Below are positions 12,293-23,850 of a DNA stretch of 64,000 bases, piece after piece. The position numbers and the translations under genes are program-made. The stretch's first letter is position 1. Each line of letters begins with the position of its first letter. Source of the stretch: Phlebotomus papatasi. Lineage: Eukaryota; Arthropoda; Insecta; Diptera; Psychodidae. The notes beneath the pieces are model-generated. The model was not told where the DNA came from, did no database searches, and saw only the letters and a program-made list of their open reading frames with translations. Location: NCBI RefSeq assembly GCF_024763615.1, contig NC_077222.1:106115417-106179416 (forward strand), given 5' to 3'.

Positions 12293-12970
12293 CAAGATAA
12301 AACAATTGCTACCTTTTTTGCCATTCTCGCAGTTCAGAAAGTATTAATCTTAATATTAATCTTATATGTGATATGGTCGAAATAGTGTACCAAAGCTATG
12401 TCTATATTTCTATTCATTTTAAAATGTATTAAGAATGATTTTAGAGTAAATAAAGACGGTAAACTCTTTACAATGTTCTATGCAACACTCTTTCAGAAGA
12501 AAGAATAAAAAAAATCAATTTGTATTTGAAATATTACATATCAAACTTGAGACTTTGACGCTTGCATGCAACTATGCAGAAATTTGGTACACTTACCCTA
12601 TATGTTATTTATTTACCCAATTAGAATACCTTACTGACCAATTTCCTAATCTTACATAACCATAATGTTGATCTTTGAAAGTCTTTAAAAGTCTTTAAAA
12701 GTCCGGAAATTAATCTAATTCAGTAATAATGGAATACTACCAAACCAACTCAAACTCCATGTGAGAGCATTTTGCAAAACCATTTTTTTTCAATTTTTCA
12801 CCGTTCTGTCTTCTGAACGATAGAAGATATCGACTTCTGGTCTTTGATGACCCCCAATAAAAAACAAACAAGTCACTATTCTCTAGCGAACTAACTTACC
12901 CAAATCACCCCTATCAGCTCGACATTTCGTCCATAGTCACCTTTTATCGGAAAAATTACTATCTTGAATT
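12293..12970. other. No feature recognised
   Basis: AT-rich sequence with no supported gene. A short direct repeat AAAGTCTTTAAAAGTC occurs near 12,680-12,705. The phrase GATATCGACTTCTGGTCTTTGATGACCCCC near 12,827-12,857 is similar to 19,630-19,662 and to repeats near 46.7 kb, so part of this is old repeat. Confidence 0.4.
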
Positions 12971-13162
12971 AAGGGAGGATGGGACAGTTTCACGCACTTG
13001 AAATATTTTGTTAAATTAATTTGCGAATCTTTTTAAACTATGTTCAAGCTTACTAAATCCAAATTGTTTCTTTTGGGTGTTGAATATTTGAAAATATACT
13101 GTACATTCCTGTGTCTCAAAGCCAAACATGAAAAAGTGTCCCAAACCTCCCCGGTCTCCCCT
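12971..13162. mobile_element. MITE with GGGAGACCGGGGA-type termini
   Basis: The right end reads CCTCCCCGGTCTCCCCTA, and its inverse TAGGGGAGACCGGGGAGG is imperfectly matched at the left by AAGGGAGGATGGGACAG. Inner termini AGTTTCACG and TGAAAAAGTGTCC are also roughly inverted. The outer end is almost identical to that of the element at 32,172-32,387, although the interiors are unrelated. Confidence 0.6.
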
Positions 13163-13441
13163 ATATGTTACACTCGATTTTTTCCCAGTGTATTTAACAT
13201 TCATTGATTTTTTTCGTGCCTTTAAAGAGCACTAAAATGAGTTTTGTGAGTGAAAGTGAATTGTTGTAGGAAATGGTACAAATATCATTAAGTCCTCACA
13301 TTATCCTTCAGCTCCTAAAAGATTCAAAGAGGCGAATTGTATCCACTTCGGCCACAATTTGAGTGTGAGAAATAATTCACAGAGATTTTGGAGCATTTTC
13401 AGGAAGGACTGAGTGAGGATGTACACGATGTTTAGCTTTTT

Positions 13442-13455
13442 GGGGGGGGGGGGGG
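13442..13455 (+). repeat. Poly-G tract, 14 bases
   Basis: An uninterrupted run of 14 G follows AGCTTTTT in otherwise AT-rich DNA. It could form a quadruplex, and its exact length may be an assembly uncertainty. Confidence 0.9.
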
Positions 13456-14158
13456 TGCTTTTAAAGCAAAACGGACGCTCATGCTTTTTCACCTCCCCCA
13501 AAAGCTTGCGTGCTGAGCATGGGCTGGATAATGTGTGAGCAAGGGATTTCAGTATACCATAAATTAAGTGAAATGTTATCCTTTTCATACAACACTCACA
13601 TACAATTTATTTATGTGGCTATGGTATTTGGATTTTTTTCGCCTATTGATTGTGTCATGTTGAATCATCTAAAATACTTCCGTTAACAATTGCCGACCAG
13701 AAAGAGTGGAGACACTATGGGGGAAGTCATAGTGTCACGTCTCCCAAAGAAAGGGTGCCATTCACATATTTTTTCGAGCTTTGGAAATCATCACTTATTC
13801 TCCGGGGATTATGTATACAATATAAATAATATTTTGACATATTCCTCAATATTTCTTTGGGCAGTTTTCACTTCCTATTTCATTTTGAAAAAGGGAAAAA
13901 GATTTTCAATTTGATGCTACATTATGATAATGCTGCTGTTCTAAGAGACCTTAGAATATCAATAAGGATAGTAGCATTTCATAATAATAATTTTTATTTA
14001 TTTTTAGGAATCAGATGAAAAAAGCATTATAAATAGGAATACTTAATTTTTACCTAATTTTTAATAAGCAAAGTCTTCAAATTTGAAAAGTAAAATCAAA
14101 TTCAATCAAAATTGGATTTTGACTGAACAAAATCGATTTTTTGTTTACCAAAATACTT

Positions 14159-14307
14159 ATGCCCAACGCACAATAACTTTTTTTTTACTAAACATGTTTT
14201 TGACATTTCAATGAGAGTGAGTGAGATCTAGGTCTAGCCATCTCTCTCATTCTCACAGGAAAATTTGAAAACATGTTTACAAATAAAAGTTATTGTGTGC
14301 TGGGCAT
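14159..14307. mobile_element. 149-bp hairpin MITE, family G copy 1
   Basis: The ends are ATGCCCAACGCACAATAAC and its inverse GTTATTGTGTGCTGGGCAT. The inner arms carry AAACATGTTTTTGACATTTC and GAGAGTGAGTGAGAT, which pair with the other side. A second copy lies at 62,340-62,487. It is non-coding. Confidence 0.85.
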
Positions 14308-14346
14308 TAACTGTTGACTAAAATATTTTTTTTTTACTGTGGAGAA

Positions 14347-14583
14347 TTACCTATAAATATATTGTGGTGTTATAAATCTGTCAGGGACTGTGTGTTTCTT
14401 GGGCTTCCTTCTACCGTTTGTGATATTCACGTACCTGGAAATATATATTCCTTTATTAAATGTCTTCAACAGTGATCCGGAACGTAGGCGGCTGGATTTT
14501 CCAGAAGACGTTTCCTCGATGACCGCCAAATGCCCTTCTCCAAATCCACTGAGGCAGTGAAACACAATTATTCCCTTCACCAA
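14347..14583 (-). other. GC-richer open stretch with a consensus splice donor; possible exon
   Basis: The minus strand is open for 79 codons but begins at TTG, not ATG. Near 14,430 it contains TTTCCAG/GTACGTG, a strong donor match. GC and CpG content are higher than in the flanks. No protein family is recognised and no upstream ATG is in frame. This may be an exon of an unknown minus-strand gene or chance; evidence is weak. Confidence 0.15.
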
Positions 14584-14899
14584 TTATTTATTTACACCAA
14601 TTCTCCTCTTAGATTTCACTGAACACGTTTAACTCTACGTCACGTAAATTTTTCTGTAGTTTGAACTAATATTTAATTTATAATTCACAAAATAAACTTA
14701 TACACTTTTCTCCTCACGTCTCTTTGCAAAAATCAAGTCTTACGTAATGCCAAAGATCCCGCTCATTTCCCCTACTTTCCTTCCAGCTGATCTTATTCAC
14801 CACCTTTTCCTCATTCTCTCCCCCTCCATACATGTTCAAAATCCAACCGTCTTTTGTCTCTTATTTTTAAGAGGTCTTATAGAATGGAAATTCTATACA

Positions 14900-16480
14900 T
14901 TTACTAAAAAATCGTTTTTTTTACTAAACAAAAAATACAATATTTAGTAAAATCAATTTAATTTTGTTCAATATTTATTTCTTACTGAGTAAACCTATAT
15001 AGCTAACCTTTTGGATCAGAAAATTTCGTGAAATCGAAATTCACATCCTTTTCTTTCTTGTACATTTTGAATGTGTCTATTCCATTCCATCGCATTGCAA
15101 ATTAGATTGAACTAAATTGAATTTTGGTGTGATGTTTAAAAGAAGAGGAAGAAGAGTGTAAAAAAAGGTGTGCCGGAGCCATAATTGACCAAAATTGTTC
15201 TTTTTTATTGGTCAAAATCGATTTTTCACTTCCAAAAGTTAATTTACTGTTGACCAAAATTGATTTTTTACTTAACAAAATTGTTTGATAAATGTATAGA
15301 ACAAAATCAATCTTAATATTAACATTGATTTTTTACTGAACAAAATTATTGCACCACTCACTGACCAAAATTAATTTCTTTTCTAAGAAGATATCGATTT
15401 TTTCTCTATCCGATATTTTATTCTTGATCACTTTCATTTTTTACTAATTAAGCCCAGCTCCTTTTTTCCAAAATTGAGTAGTTTTTTCTGATTTGATTTG
15501 ATTTTTATTGAACAAAATCATTTTCTGTACTAGTCAAAATCGATATTACAGTACAGCGACCAAAATTAATTCAATTTTAATCAAAAATGATTCTTTGCTA
15601 AGAAAACGACAGAACATATTAGTTTTTATTGACCAAAGTTTAATTTATTTATTAATCAAATTTGATCTTTTTTACAGGCTATAATCGTTTTCGTACTAAA
15701 CAAAATCAATTAATTACTAAACGAATTTTTTCGAAATTGTGTTTTTATTTGACCAAATTCGACTTTCCTTGTAGATCGGTAAAATTCTACGAAATCAAAA
15801 TTCTCGTCATTTTCTTTCTTTTCTTTCTCAGTCTTGCGGATTCAAATTAGACTGAAGTCACTGAAGTAAATTAAATTTGATGTGATGTTCAAAAAAAGAA
15901 AATATACAAAAACAGACATAGCAAAACAGAAAGAAAAGGATGTGAATTTCGATTTCATGATTCTTGGTCTAAAAGGTGTGCAGAAGCCAATACTAAACAA
16001 AATTGTTGTCTTTTTTTCTGGGACAAAATCGGTCTTACACCGACCAAAATTAATTAAATTTTATTTGAAATCGATTTTTTACCGAGGAAATCAATTTATA
16101 TTGACCAAAAATAATTCGTTTTGTAAAACATTTTTGATTTATTACTGATCAAGACTAATTTCTTGTTGACCAAAATTAATTGTTTTACTGATCGAAATTG
16201 GTTTATGAAGATTTTTTTCGAAAATTGGATTTTCTTTCTGATCAAATTTGATTTTTACTCAACAAAATTGTTTTCCTTATGGGATAAAATCGATCTTACA
16301 CCAACCTAAATTATTAAATTTTATACAAAATCGATTTTTTTACTGAAATAACAAAATTTTTACTGACCAAAATTATGTTTTGTACTGTCAAAAATCGGTT
16401 TTATGGATCAATTTTTTTTTCAAAATTGAGTGTTTTTCTGATCAAAATTCTACATTACATGGAATTTTTGATTTTATCCT
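14900..16480. repeat. Degenerate array of ACCAAAATTGATTTTTTACTG repeats with fold-back copies (family H)
   Basis: Dozens of variants of AAAATCGATTTTTTACTG and GACCAAAATTAATT recur irregularly. Two fold-back units are embedded (about 15,029-15,170 and 15,785-15,975), with a stem pairing GAAATTCACATCCTTTTC with GAAAAGGATGTGAATTTC and a conserved TTTGGTGTGATGTTCAAAAG-like middle. Related fold-backs occur at 22,948-23,155, 51,690-51,900 and 52,130-52,310. Open frames here are repeat artefacts. Confidence 0.65.
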
Positions 16481-18000
16481 TCTTAATCCTACCTTATTAT
16501 AATTTTATTAGTGGATTGATAAGGAGATCAGATATCTAGAAAACCGCAAGTCGGCGTCTTTTACCGTTTGGTCTCCATAGATCTAGCATCATAAGGAAAT
16601 ATTGATAAATGTTATACACTAGCTCTTTTAATCTTACTTTTCTTTCAAAGTTCGAGGTAAAAAAAAATACATTTTGGCCTGATAAAGCTTTGTTTTGTTG
16701 TATATACGTCACTTCATTTGATGTAAAGTGTATGCTGAACATACTCAACATAAATTTTCTTGACCTGTGCTTCTCTTCTCTAGACAATACACAATAGACT
16801 ACAGACAATGCTCTGTAACTCAACTACCTTACCCAATACTAACTTGAAGTTCCCTACGGGACTTAATGATGGCTAGAACCTGAAGCAAAATCCATCAATT
16901 TCACCGATAAATCGTGAAAAAAAAGCATGAAGTGTGAGAATTGTAGGCATATTGGGAATAATTGAGTGTGGGAGAATATCTCCTGCGGTGTCTAATTTTC
17001 TTCCACTTAAAGCACCATCGTATCTACGTCAGAAAAGGCTATTGATTACCATCATGCTACTTGTTTATTCACTTCTTTCCGAAGACCCATATCACCTCCC
17101 CAATTCCCCCCTTATCACGTAAAATATGTATACAAGAGAATTGCGGAGAGTGTTTGGAGGTTGAATTGATTGCCATGAAACCACTCATCAAGGGGGTAAA
17201 TATTATTCTGTAGATACAAAGAGCACACATACAATGTTATTGACGGATTATAAATGTTTTTTGGGGAAGGTAGAGGGGGTCTCTAGGTTGTCCCTACGAC
17301 ATCACTTTGCTGAAGTATGACGACAAAATGCGACGCTTTCAGGAATTTACCATTCAGGCAGAGCTTTTAGCGCGCCAATATGCTATTGGAGCTTTCGTCA
17401 GTTGTTTGATTTTAGCCACAACGTTTGGAGGGTGGTTCGGCAATGTGTTGATTTAGGGTGCTTGGCGAAAATTGAGGCTAAGAGGGAGGTAGGATGAAAT
17501 TTTCACTCGATTCTTGGTTAGATCTCCATTAGTTCACTTTGTGGAGTATCTTTCCATTTGACCATTGTGCGAGACGAAGGGAGTACACTTAAAAGATAAA
17601 TTTCAAGTTCCGATGGCTGATTCCGGGGCTGCAAACTTTTCAGATTGGCAGCAGAATTTTAAGAGAAAATAGACTGTTTTTGTAATATTAAAAGATGAAC
17701 ATTTTTTAATCAATTAGAAGATTGATCACTTAAAATACCAATTTTTTATAGTAATTAAATTCAAAATGTTCAGTAAATATTCAATTTTTGTAAGTACCTA
17801 AATTAAAAAGTAGTCGTAAAGAGGTTCGAATCAAACCAAAAATACCAAGATAATTTATAACCTCTCCATTTTCCTTTTCAAAAGAATATTTCACAGTTCT
17901 TGGGTATGTACAAGGCTTGGTGGACTACCCAAAATAGATTAATATTTCTTTTCAAAAATTAATTCGATCAATATATTATAATATTAATTTATAGAATAAA
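16480..18000. other. Mostly single-copy sequence; one weak exon-like frame
   Basis: No repeat family is recognised. A less AT-rich island at 17,269-17,456 holds a 61-codon plus-strand frame that ends at TAG. After an internal ATG it reads MRRFQEFTIQAELLARQY, followed by a hydrophobic stretch AIGAFVSCLILATTFGGW that could be a membrane segment. No homologue is recognised and no convincing splice sites were seen. Treat it as unproven. Confidence 0.3.
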
Positions 18001-18173
18001 TCAAGGGGTAGATAACTGTGCCACTCACAGTTCACTCGAATGTCGATCCGACCATTTTTTCCAAAAATGGTGCCGATATGCCGATCTCATGTCGACCTGG
18101 CGATTTCTGACCATATTGCGCCGATCTCTCGATTTCTTAACAAAATAGTGTAAATCTTTCGATTTTAAGCTCC

Positions 18174-18626
18174 AGTAGAGGAATTCTGTAACACTATGAC
18201 AATGTCAAGATCATCATCATCATCATCATTCATGTCACGGGCCTATGACATCAAGATTAACAGCCCACGCTGTTGATTCTCCTCTTCAGGAAGATGTTTA
18301 GGATCGATCCCAAGGCGCTCCAAAGCAAGATCCTGAATTTGATTTAGCCACCTATCCCTAGGTCTGCCCCGAGGTCGAGGTCTCCTCATAATGGCTTACA
18401 TAGCTTTTCTGGAGTATCTTTCCCATGACAATGTCATACAATATATTTAAAAATTGACGTAATAAAGAATTTACTACGTAAATACGTAGTAAATTCGGAA
18501 AAAATCAAATTAATATCTGCTACTAACAGCTTTCATGGAGCCCCTAGCAATGGCCAATCTAGCAATGCTTGTCCTGCCTTCGAAATTGTCATGATATTGT
18601 CATCTCGTTGCAGAATTCCTCTACAG
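18174..18626. mobile_element. Middle TIR element of the nest
   Basis: The left end GTAGAGGAATTCTG and right end CAGAATTCCTCTAC are exact inverted repeats, followed inward by ATGACAATGTCA-like sequence at both ends. A palindrome AATTTACTACGTAAATACG lies near 18,470-18,497. It carries a LINE insertion at 18,208-18,424. Confidence 0.7.
18208..18424 (-). mobile_element. 5'-truncated non-LTR retrotransposon with 12-bp target duplication
   Basis: The insert is flanked by perfect direct repeats ATGACAATGTCA (18,196-18,207 and 18,425-18,436). On the minus strand it encodes RRPRPRGRPRDRWLNQIQDL, then ERLGIDPKHLP, and stops near 18,243. RGRPRxRWxxQIxDL is the usual C-terminal signature of RTE-like LINE polyproteins. 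The 3' end is a run of ATG triplets (CAT on the plus strand), a typical LINE tail. Direct repeats plus a 3' microsatellite tail show a target-primed insertion that arrived truncated. Confidence 0.85.
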
Positions 18627-19648
18627 ATTGGTACTATTTAGACGATCGTCGCTATAACGATTCACTGTCAGAGCCATTTATGCACCCCTTGATAATAATT
18701 CAAATTTTATTATCATTGTAAATTTGGCAAGTAGAAAGTCCAAGACAGATTGATAAAAATTTCATAAGATTTGGTTGAGAACATATTCCTCATTGGGTTA
18801 AGTAAATAGTTTAATTGGGAAGATCTTGAGATCCCTAAGAAGTCTGAAAGGGTTGCTAATCTGTAATTATCCATTACTTTACCGATAATTTATTTTACTG
18901 CTCGAATTCAAAGAAAGAGCGGTATAAACGTAACTGGCTTTTTTCGAACTTGTCGCCGATCTGAAGCTTTAACAAAAGATATCAACCGACCCCCAAAAAA
19001 AGAAACATTTTTTCCAGACGTTTTTGTTTCATTTTTCCCCCATTTTTACCATATTCCTAAAAACCATACGAATTCGATGTTTCTCAAAATTTACCTAAGC
19101 TTTTTCAGTGATTTTCGGATACGTTTTTGAGGAACGTAAATAAATCGCGTTCATAAATCGCGCTGGGGGCCTGTTTTTCAACCAATTTGTTTAACATTGG
19201 ATTTTTTTGGAAAGGTATTGAAATTTCGAACTGGGTTGCATCGGTTTTCATCGATAATGAACCGGTTTTGTACCGATTTTTGAATAATTTTACACCCCCA
19301 ATAAGTAACATCCCCTAAAAACCATGTTTTTCGGTTTTTCAAAATTGGCTCAAGCTATTTCAATAATTTTCGGATATGTTTAAAGCTAGTCCAGGCGAAC
19401 ATTTCTCCCAAACATTCCTATGACCGGAAAATTCGCCATTTTGAATTATTGAAGGTCAAAGGTCAACCACTTTGGAGGGCCCATTTTTCAACCAATTTGG
19501 TTAAATTTGGATTTTTTGGAAAGGCATTTAAATTCTGAATCCGGCTGTATCGGTTGTCATCAGTAATAAACCGGTTAAGTACCAATTTTGAATAATTTTT
19601 TTCGGATTTTTTTTTACGTGACCTTAAGTTTGTTCCGGTCTTCGATGA

Positions 19649-19662
19649 CCCCCCCCCCCCCC
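19649..19662 (+). repeat. Poly-C tract, 14 bases
   Basis: An uninterrupted run of C follows CTTCGATGA. The length may be uncertain for technical reasons. Confidence 0.9.
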
Positions 19663-19819
19663 ATACAAGCGATCATTTCCTCAGGCAGTTTTTTTTCTTT
19701 TTTTCGCCTATCTTCCTTCCATTTCCTCCAAAACCATTTTTTTGGCTTTTCTCAAAATTGAACCAAGCTTTTTCATTGATTTTCGGATAGGTTTTAAAGG
19801 TAGCCTAGACGAACATTTC

Positions 19820-19994
19820 ATGTGCATGGAATGTCATATGATAGAATACCCAAGAGCTATTGAATGCGAAGCCAGAAGGAGGTCGTTCGAAAGGACGCCC
19901 TCGGACAGAAGTAGACGAGGTCCTTAAACGACTGAGTGTGTTGAGGCTCTGGTTGGTTATTATCGGACGTAGCGCTATATAAGTAAGTAAGTAA
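19820..19994 (+). mobile_element. Short non-LTR (LINE/SINE) 3' fragment with (TAAG)n tail
   Basis: A 175-base insert is flanked by GACGAACATTTC (19,808-19,819) and GACAAACATTTC (19,995-20,006), an 11/12 target duplication. It ends in TAAGTAAGTAAGTAAG, a LINE-like 3' simple-repeat tail. The unoccupied sequence is visible in the sister repeat unit near 19,395. The interior is GC-richer than the flanks and may hold LINE C-terminal coding sequence, but I cannot assign the clade. Confidence 0.7.
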
Positions 19995-20095
19995 GACAAA
20001 CATTTCGTCCTAACGTACCTATGACCGGAAAATTCGCCATTCTGAAATATTGTCAATCACTATTTGGTTAAATTTGGGTCTTTTGGAAAGATCTG

Positions 20096-22685
20096 GAGAC
20101 TTTTCTAAATGATCAAGTAATCGTAATTGATTTATTTTTCTTGATTATCCCATTTTATTTGCGAGTAAGTATGTTACTTCTTCATCAATATTCTAGTTCA
20201 AAATTGTTTTTCGATTTGCGAATGAATTTAAACGTTAATAAACCAGTATAGGCCCAAAAAATAGGTGTGATTATGAGGGAATCACATCTAAACATGCTAA
20301 AAGATAATTCGCGGATCGCTCTATCTCGTGAGTTCGAGCATTTGTCTTTGATCTACATTTATCATTTTTTGGTAGGTCGTAGACTTTCTTAAGACCTTTC
20401 CAAAATTATTATAAATTTAAAAATCCATCGGACTATTTCTTATATATTTCATGTTAAAGCAGTTTTTGGTGAAAAATTTTGGAGAAGTTACGACATCTAC
20501 CGGCAGGAGAAAAATACTCATTTTCTCAAAAAAATTGCAATCGTTATTTTCTGTGTTACATTGAATTGCTAAAATAATCTGAGGGTAAATAAGTTCGGCT
20601 AGCGAGTGAACCGTGAGTGACAGATCGGCAGATTGGCAGATTGGCAGATCGTGTCGATCTGTCTCCAGGATCACGCCGATTAACCTTGGTAGCCAATTTC
20701 AAGTTAAACCTGCAATATTAGGAGCACTTTTCTTGATTTACGAACCCCTTTTGGTGTCTGAAAAAGTAACTTCTGATTAACTCATGCAAACTGCCAATTT
20801 GCATAAATTCAAAATTGATAAATAACCAGTTCTTCTATCATCTCTCAGAGTTGCTTCTCATCTTGTTTTTCAGCTTCTGTTTTTTCTTCCTTTCATCTTA
20901 TGGACAGATTTCCCATCAGCAATCGCTTTTTCACACTTCAAAGTGCTTATTTTCAGGTGATAATAATTCTTGACGGTTCTATTTAGGTCTTCCCCCTTTT
21001 TTGTCATTTTCTCAGTCCTTTTAGCCCCCTTCTGCTTCACGGAGAATAAAAAAAAGGAAGTGGCAAGATGAGCAATACAGGTGAAAATGTATTTGCGAAT
21101 TTAAATTAAAATATTCAGCAGGAAATTCCCATTCTAATCGCACCTTTTGTTCTTTTACCTCCTGTTCTTGTGTTTTTTTCCATTATAAGCTTTTTGTGAG
21201 GGGCTTTGGTGGTGCTTTTTTGTCTTTTTGGGGGATTTTTTGAGTCTGCAGATACCACTGGGGGGACATCTCATTGGCTTAAGGTGTGAAAATTATCAGA
21301 TTAGAGTTGAGAACGGAGGGGAAATAAGATTGTAGGCTGGAGAAAAGAAATCTTCATACCAATTAAATGTTTTATCAAATCTTGAAGGAATGAATTCGGG
21401 AGATTACATCACTGCGTGGTTATAGTTAAAATAAATTAGCAGAAATTTTTAGTCCTTAATTATTGCAGTAAATTTTCCTTCAATAGAATTTTCTTGGAGA
21501 TTTTTCTGAAATTCTCTGGTATTACGCTTTTTTCCTTGTCTTGATTTCTTTCGCCATCCGCAGAGGAAGGATGTGAAATTATGGAAAAATGGAAGAAAGA
21601 GTATGAAGGATTGAAAGGAGATCGGAGCTGAAAGAGTTTTCCCTCTATAAATACCAAGTGTCATTAATCAAAGTGGTTATTATTCACTAAAGCTCCCCTA
21701 TACCATACCCTTCAAGTCAGCCATCTGTATCGTCTCGCCAGGACAAGGTTTTCCTGGTAAGTTTGAGGAATGAGTTGCCCTAAATTAAACCTTCGTGAAG
21801 GTGTTTACAATTTTCACTTGGTTACAGAGTAATTAGGTACTTTTTTGCACCACCCACCCACCTACCCTCTCTCAAAAAAGCGCTAAAATGACGGAAGTTT
21901 TGCTAAAATTTTCTCTTGCATCTTCTGGTTATATCGCTTTAAATTCTCCACAGAAGGTTCTTGTTCCAATTCATTCTTTTTCTCATTCTTGCAGGAAATT
22001 AAAAAAAAATCAGAAGAGAAAAAAATCAATCCCTGAAACAGCAAACTACTTGCCATTAAAATGATTCATCCCTCGACTTCATTATTTTGCATGGGAACTT
22101 TACCCTTCAATTTTATTGGGTTTCCCACCCATTTGTAATATCACCCATTCTCCCCAACATTTTTGCAGTGATTAAAATTTATGTAGTGCTTCGTGCTTTT
22201 CTGCTGCCTGTGCGATTAATAATAATGATGAAGTATGGGGATTTCAATGGGTGAATTTGTATTATAATAAATACCAGGCTGAGGTTGGTTATCCAGATGT
22301 GGAGGAGATCGATTATTGCTGAAGTAATCAAGTAAGAATTCAACTGAGATATTTGCACCAGAAGCACTAAAATACTATTCTTAGAACAAGTGCATATTAT
22401 ACTTCCTTATGCATATTTAATAATAAGTATTGTACAAAAAAAAGCAGTAAAAATATATTTAAACAGTAATTGATTTAGAACTTTAAAAGCACCTAAAAAG
22501 AGATAAACTCGTGAAAAAAAGATCGTCAATTTGACACCAAAAAGATTCTTCATGCTGTTGTATCTCTGATCCGAATTATCGTACAAGTTTAGTAAAGCGG
22601 AAATAAAGAGGTTTTCAATTTACTAGAAACCGATTTTTGTTAATATCTAATTTTTTTAATGATCAAATTCCTGATACTTTACTGA
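20096..22685. other. Mostly single-copy sequence, no gene recognised
   Basis: A GGCAGATTGGCAGAT repeat block lies at 20,608-20,690, and a short AGGTGTGATTATGAGGGAATCACATCT palindrome at 20,264-20,290 belongs to the 28.3-kb repeat family. From 20,830 to 22,400 the DNA is non-repetitive with polypyrimidine tracts. No open frame above 100 codons or motif was found. It could be intronic or intergenic. Confidence 0.45.
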
Positions 22686-22938
22686 CACTGAGAGAAATCC
22701 GAAAAAGTTAAAATAACATTCCGGAAATGTTAATTTTACCCTGCAGTATTGATCCGAAATCGGTGTAAATATTACCCTTTCTAGGCGTATTAGGAGTTAA
22801 AGGTACCCTTCTTTATGTTAATTTTACCCTTAAAAAGGTGTAAAACTAACATTAAAAAATGTTTATATATTTTTACATCTAAAAAGTGTTAAATTTCTGA
22901 GGAAAAAATGTTAATCGCACTCTCTTTTTTTCTCAGTG
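22686..22938 (+). mobile_element. MITE family A, copy 2
   Basis: A 253-bp copy with CACTGAGAGAAATCCGAA at the left and TTTTTCTCAGTG at the right. The interior is closely similar to the copies at 30,364 and 38,669 in the same orientation. It is non-coding. Confidence 0.85.
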
Positions 22939-22947
22939 GACCAACAA

Positions 22948-23220
22948 AATCAATATTCACATCTCTTTCTATCTCAAACGTATCGCAGATGTCCATCTCA
23001 TACTTTCGTACTCGAAATTGGGTTAAACTAAATTGAATTTGTGATGAAATACAAAAGAAGAAGAAGAAGAGTGCGAAAGAGTGGGATAGACATATACAAA
23101 ATGTCAGAAAAAGAAAAGGATGTTCAATTTGATTTCATGAAGTCCTCATCTAAACGATCTACCGGTTTTGTCACCAAATTTAATTTTTGCTAACCAAATT
23201 TGATTTTTGACGCATAAAAA
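22948..23220. repeat. Family H fold-back with flanking AATTTGATTTTT repeats
   Basis: The stem includes TTCACATCTCTTTCTATCTC and its partner AGAAAAAGAAAAGGATGTTC, with AAGAAGAAGAAGAGTGCGAA in the middle. It is flanked by ACCAAATTTGATTTTT units as at 15-16 kb. No coding sequence is seen. Confidence 0.5.
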
Positions 23221-23635
23221 CCTACACCAAGACTTGTATTTCTTGATATTAACTCAAACTAGTTCTCAGTGTATAATTTTCCTGTTTTTGAAATATTCAG
23301 TTAGGACAGAACGCATTGCTATTTAAAAATCGGTTTGGAGAGTCAAAGAAGAAACATTTTTGCTTCTCGTTTCATCCGCATGGTGATCGAATTTCGAATT
23401 TCGAATTTCGAAGTATTTCGAGTGTCCGTCTTCATTTTGTTGAGAGGAAAACAAAGCAATGATGCTTATAATACTCCTGTTCAGTTGTAATTCTCCTCAT
23501 ACAATCACTGAGTGATACTTTTAACAACTTTTTAGGTGTGATTCGTTCTAATCACGCCTATTGTAGTCCTCGGATTTTCTCAAAGTGCTTAGATCGAGCT
23601 GAAATTCACAGGGTATATGTTGTGAACGAGTCCCG

Positions 23636-23850
23636 GTGAAAATCCCGAAAGCCAAAATCCCGAATTCTTAAAAGTGTCATTGCTACTTCCACGATTGCAC
23701 CCGTGCTTGTTGGAGGCAAAGGGAAATCTTCTGTATCTTGGGAAATTATTTTAAACATTTTCCTCCATATAATTTCATCCCTTTCACGATTTTGGCATTC
23801 GGGATTTTGGCTTCAGGGATTTTGGCTTTCGGAATTTTGGGTGCCACCGG
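23636..23850. mobile_element. Short fold-back with GGGATTTTGGCTTTCGG arms
   Basis: The left arm CCCGAAAGCCAAAATCCCG (23,644-23,662) is inverted in the right arm as repeated CGGGATTTTGGCTT units (23,795-23,848). The core of about 130 bp (TTCTTAAAAGTGTCAT, TTGGGAAATTATTTTAAA, CCTCCATATAATTTCATCCC) matches the inverse of 49,020-49,165. This is the compact relative of the expanded element at 48,890-50,190. Confidence 0.75.

Larger units (their letters stand above)
18001..18692. mobile_element. Outer TIR element of a three-level nest
   Basis: The left end TCAAGGGGTAGATAACTG and the inverse of the right end, TCAAGGGGTGCATAAATG, are similar, and both continue with CAGTTCACTCG or CAGTGAATCG-type sequence. 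A second TIR element (18,174-18,626) occupies most of its interior. No coding sequence of its own is seen. Confidence 0.5.
19010..20095. repeat. Three tandem copies of a ~300-bp repeat
   Basis: Units begin near 19,010, 19,303 and 19,690. Each has AAAACCAT, TTTTTCTCAAAATTG, a CAAGCTTTTTCA-like block, ATTTTCGGATA and CCAATTTGGTTAAATTTGG. The first two also contain AACCGGTT and CATCGGTTGTCATC-like sequence. The third is split by a small retroelement at 19,820-19,994. An inverted relative lies at 44,490-44,610, and the CGAACATTTC block links it to repeat family E. Confidence 0.65.

Noticed and set aside
15882..16148. 88-codon frame beginning MMFKKRKYTK
   Set aside because: It lies within the family H fold-back and AAAATTGATTTTT array, and the same sequence recurs at 23.0 and 52.2 kb without an open frame.
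17820..17836. GGTTCGAATCAAACC as a tRNA B box
   Set aside because: No A box, acceptor stem or anticodon arm fits around it. The match is chance.
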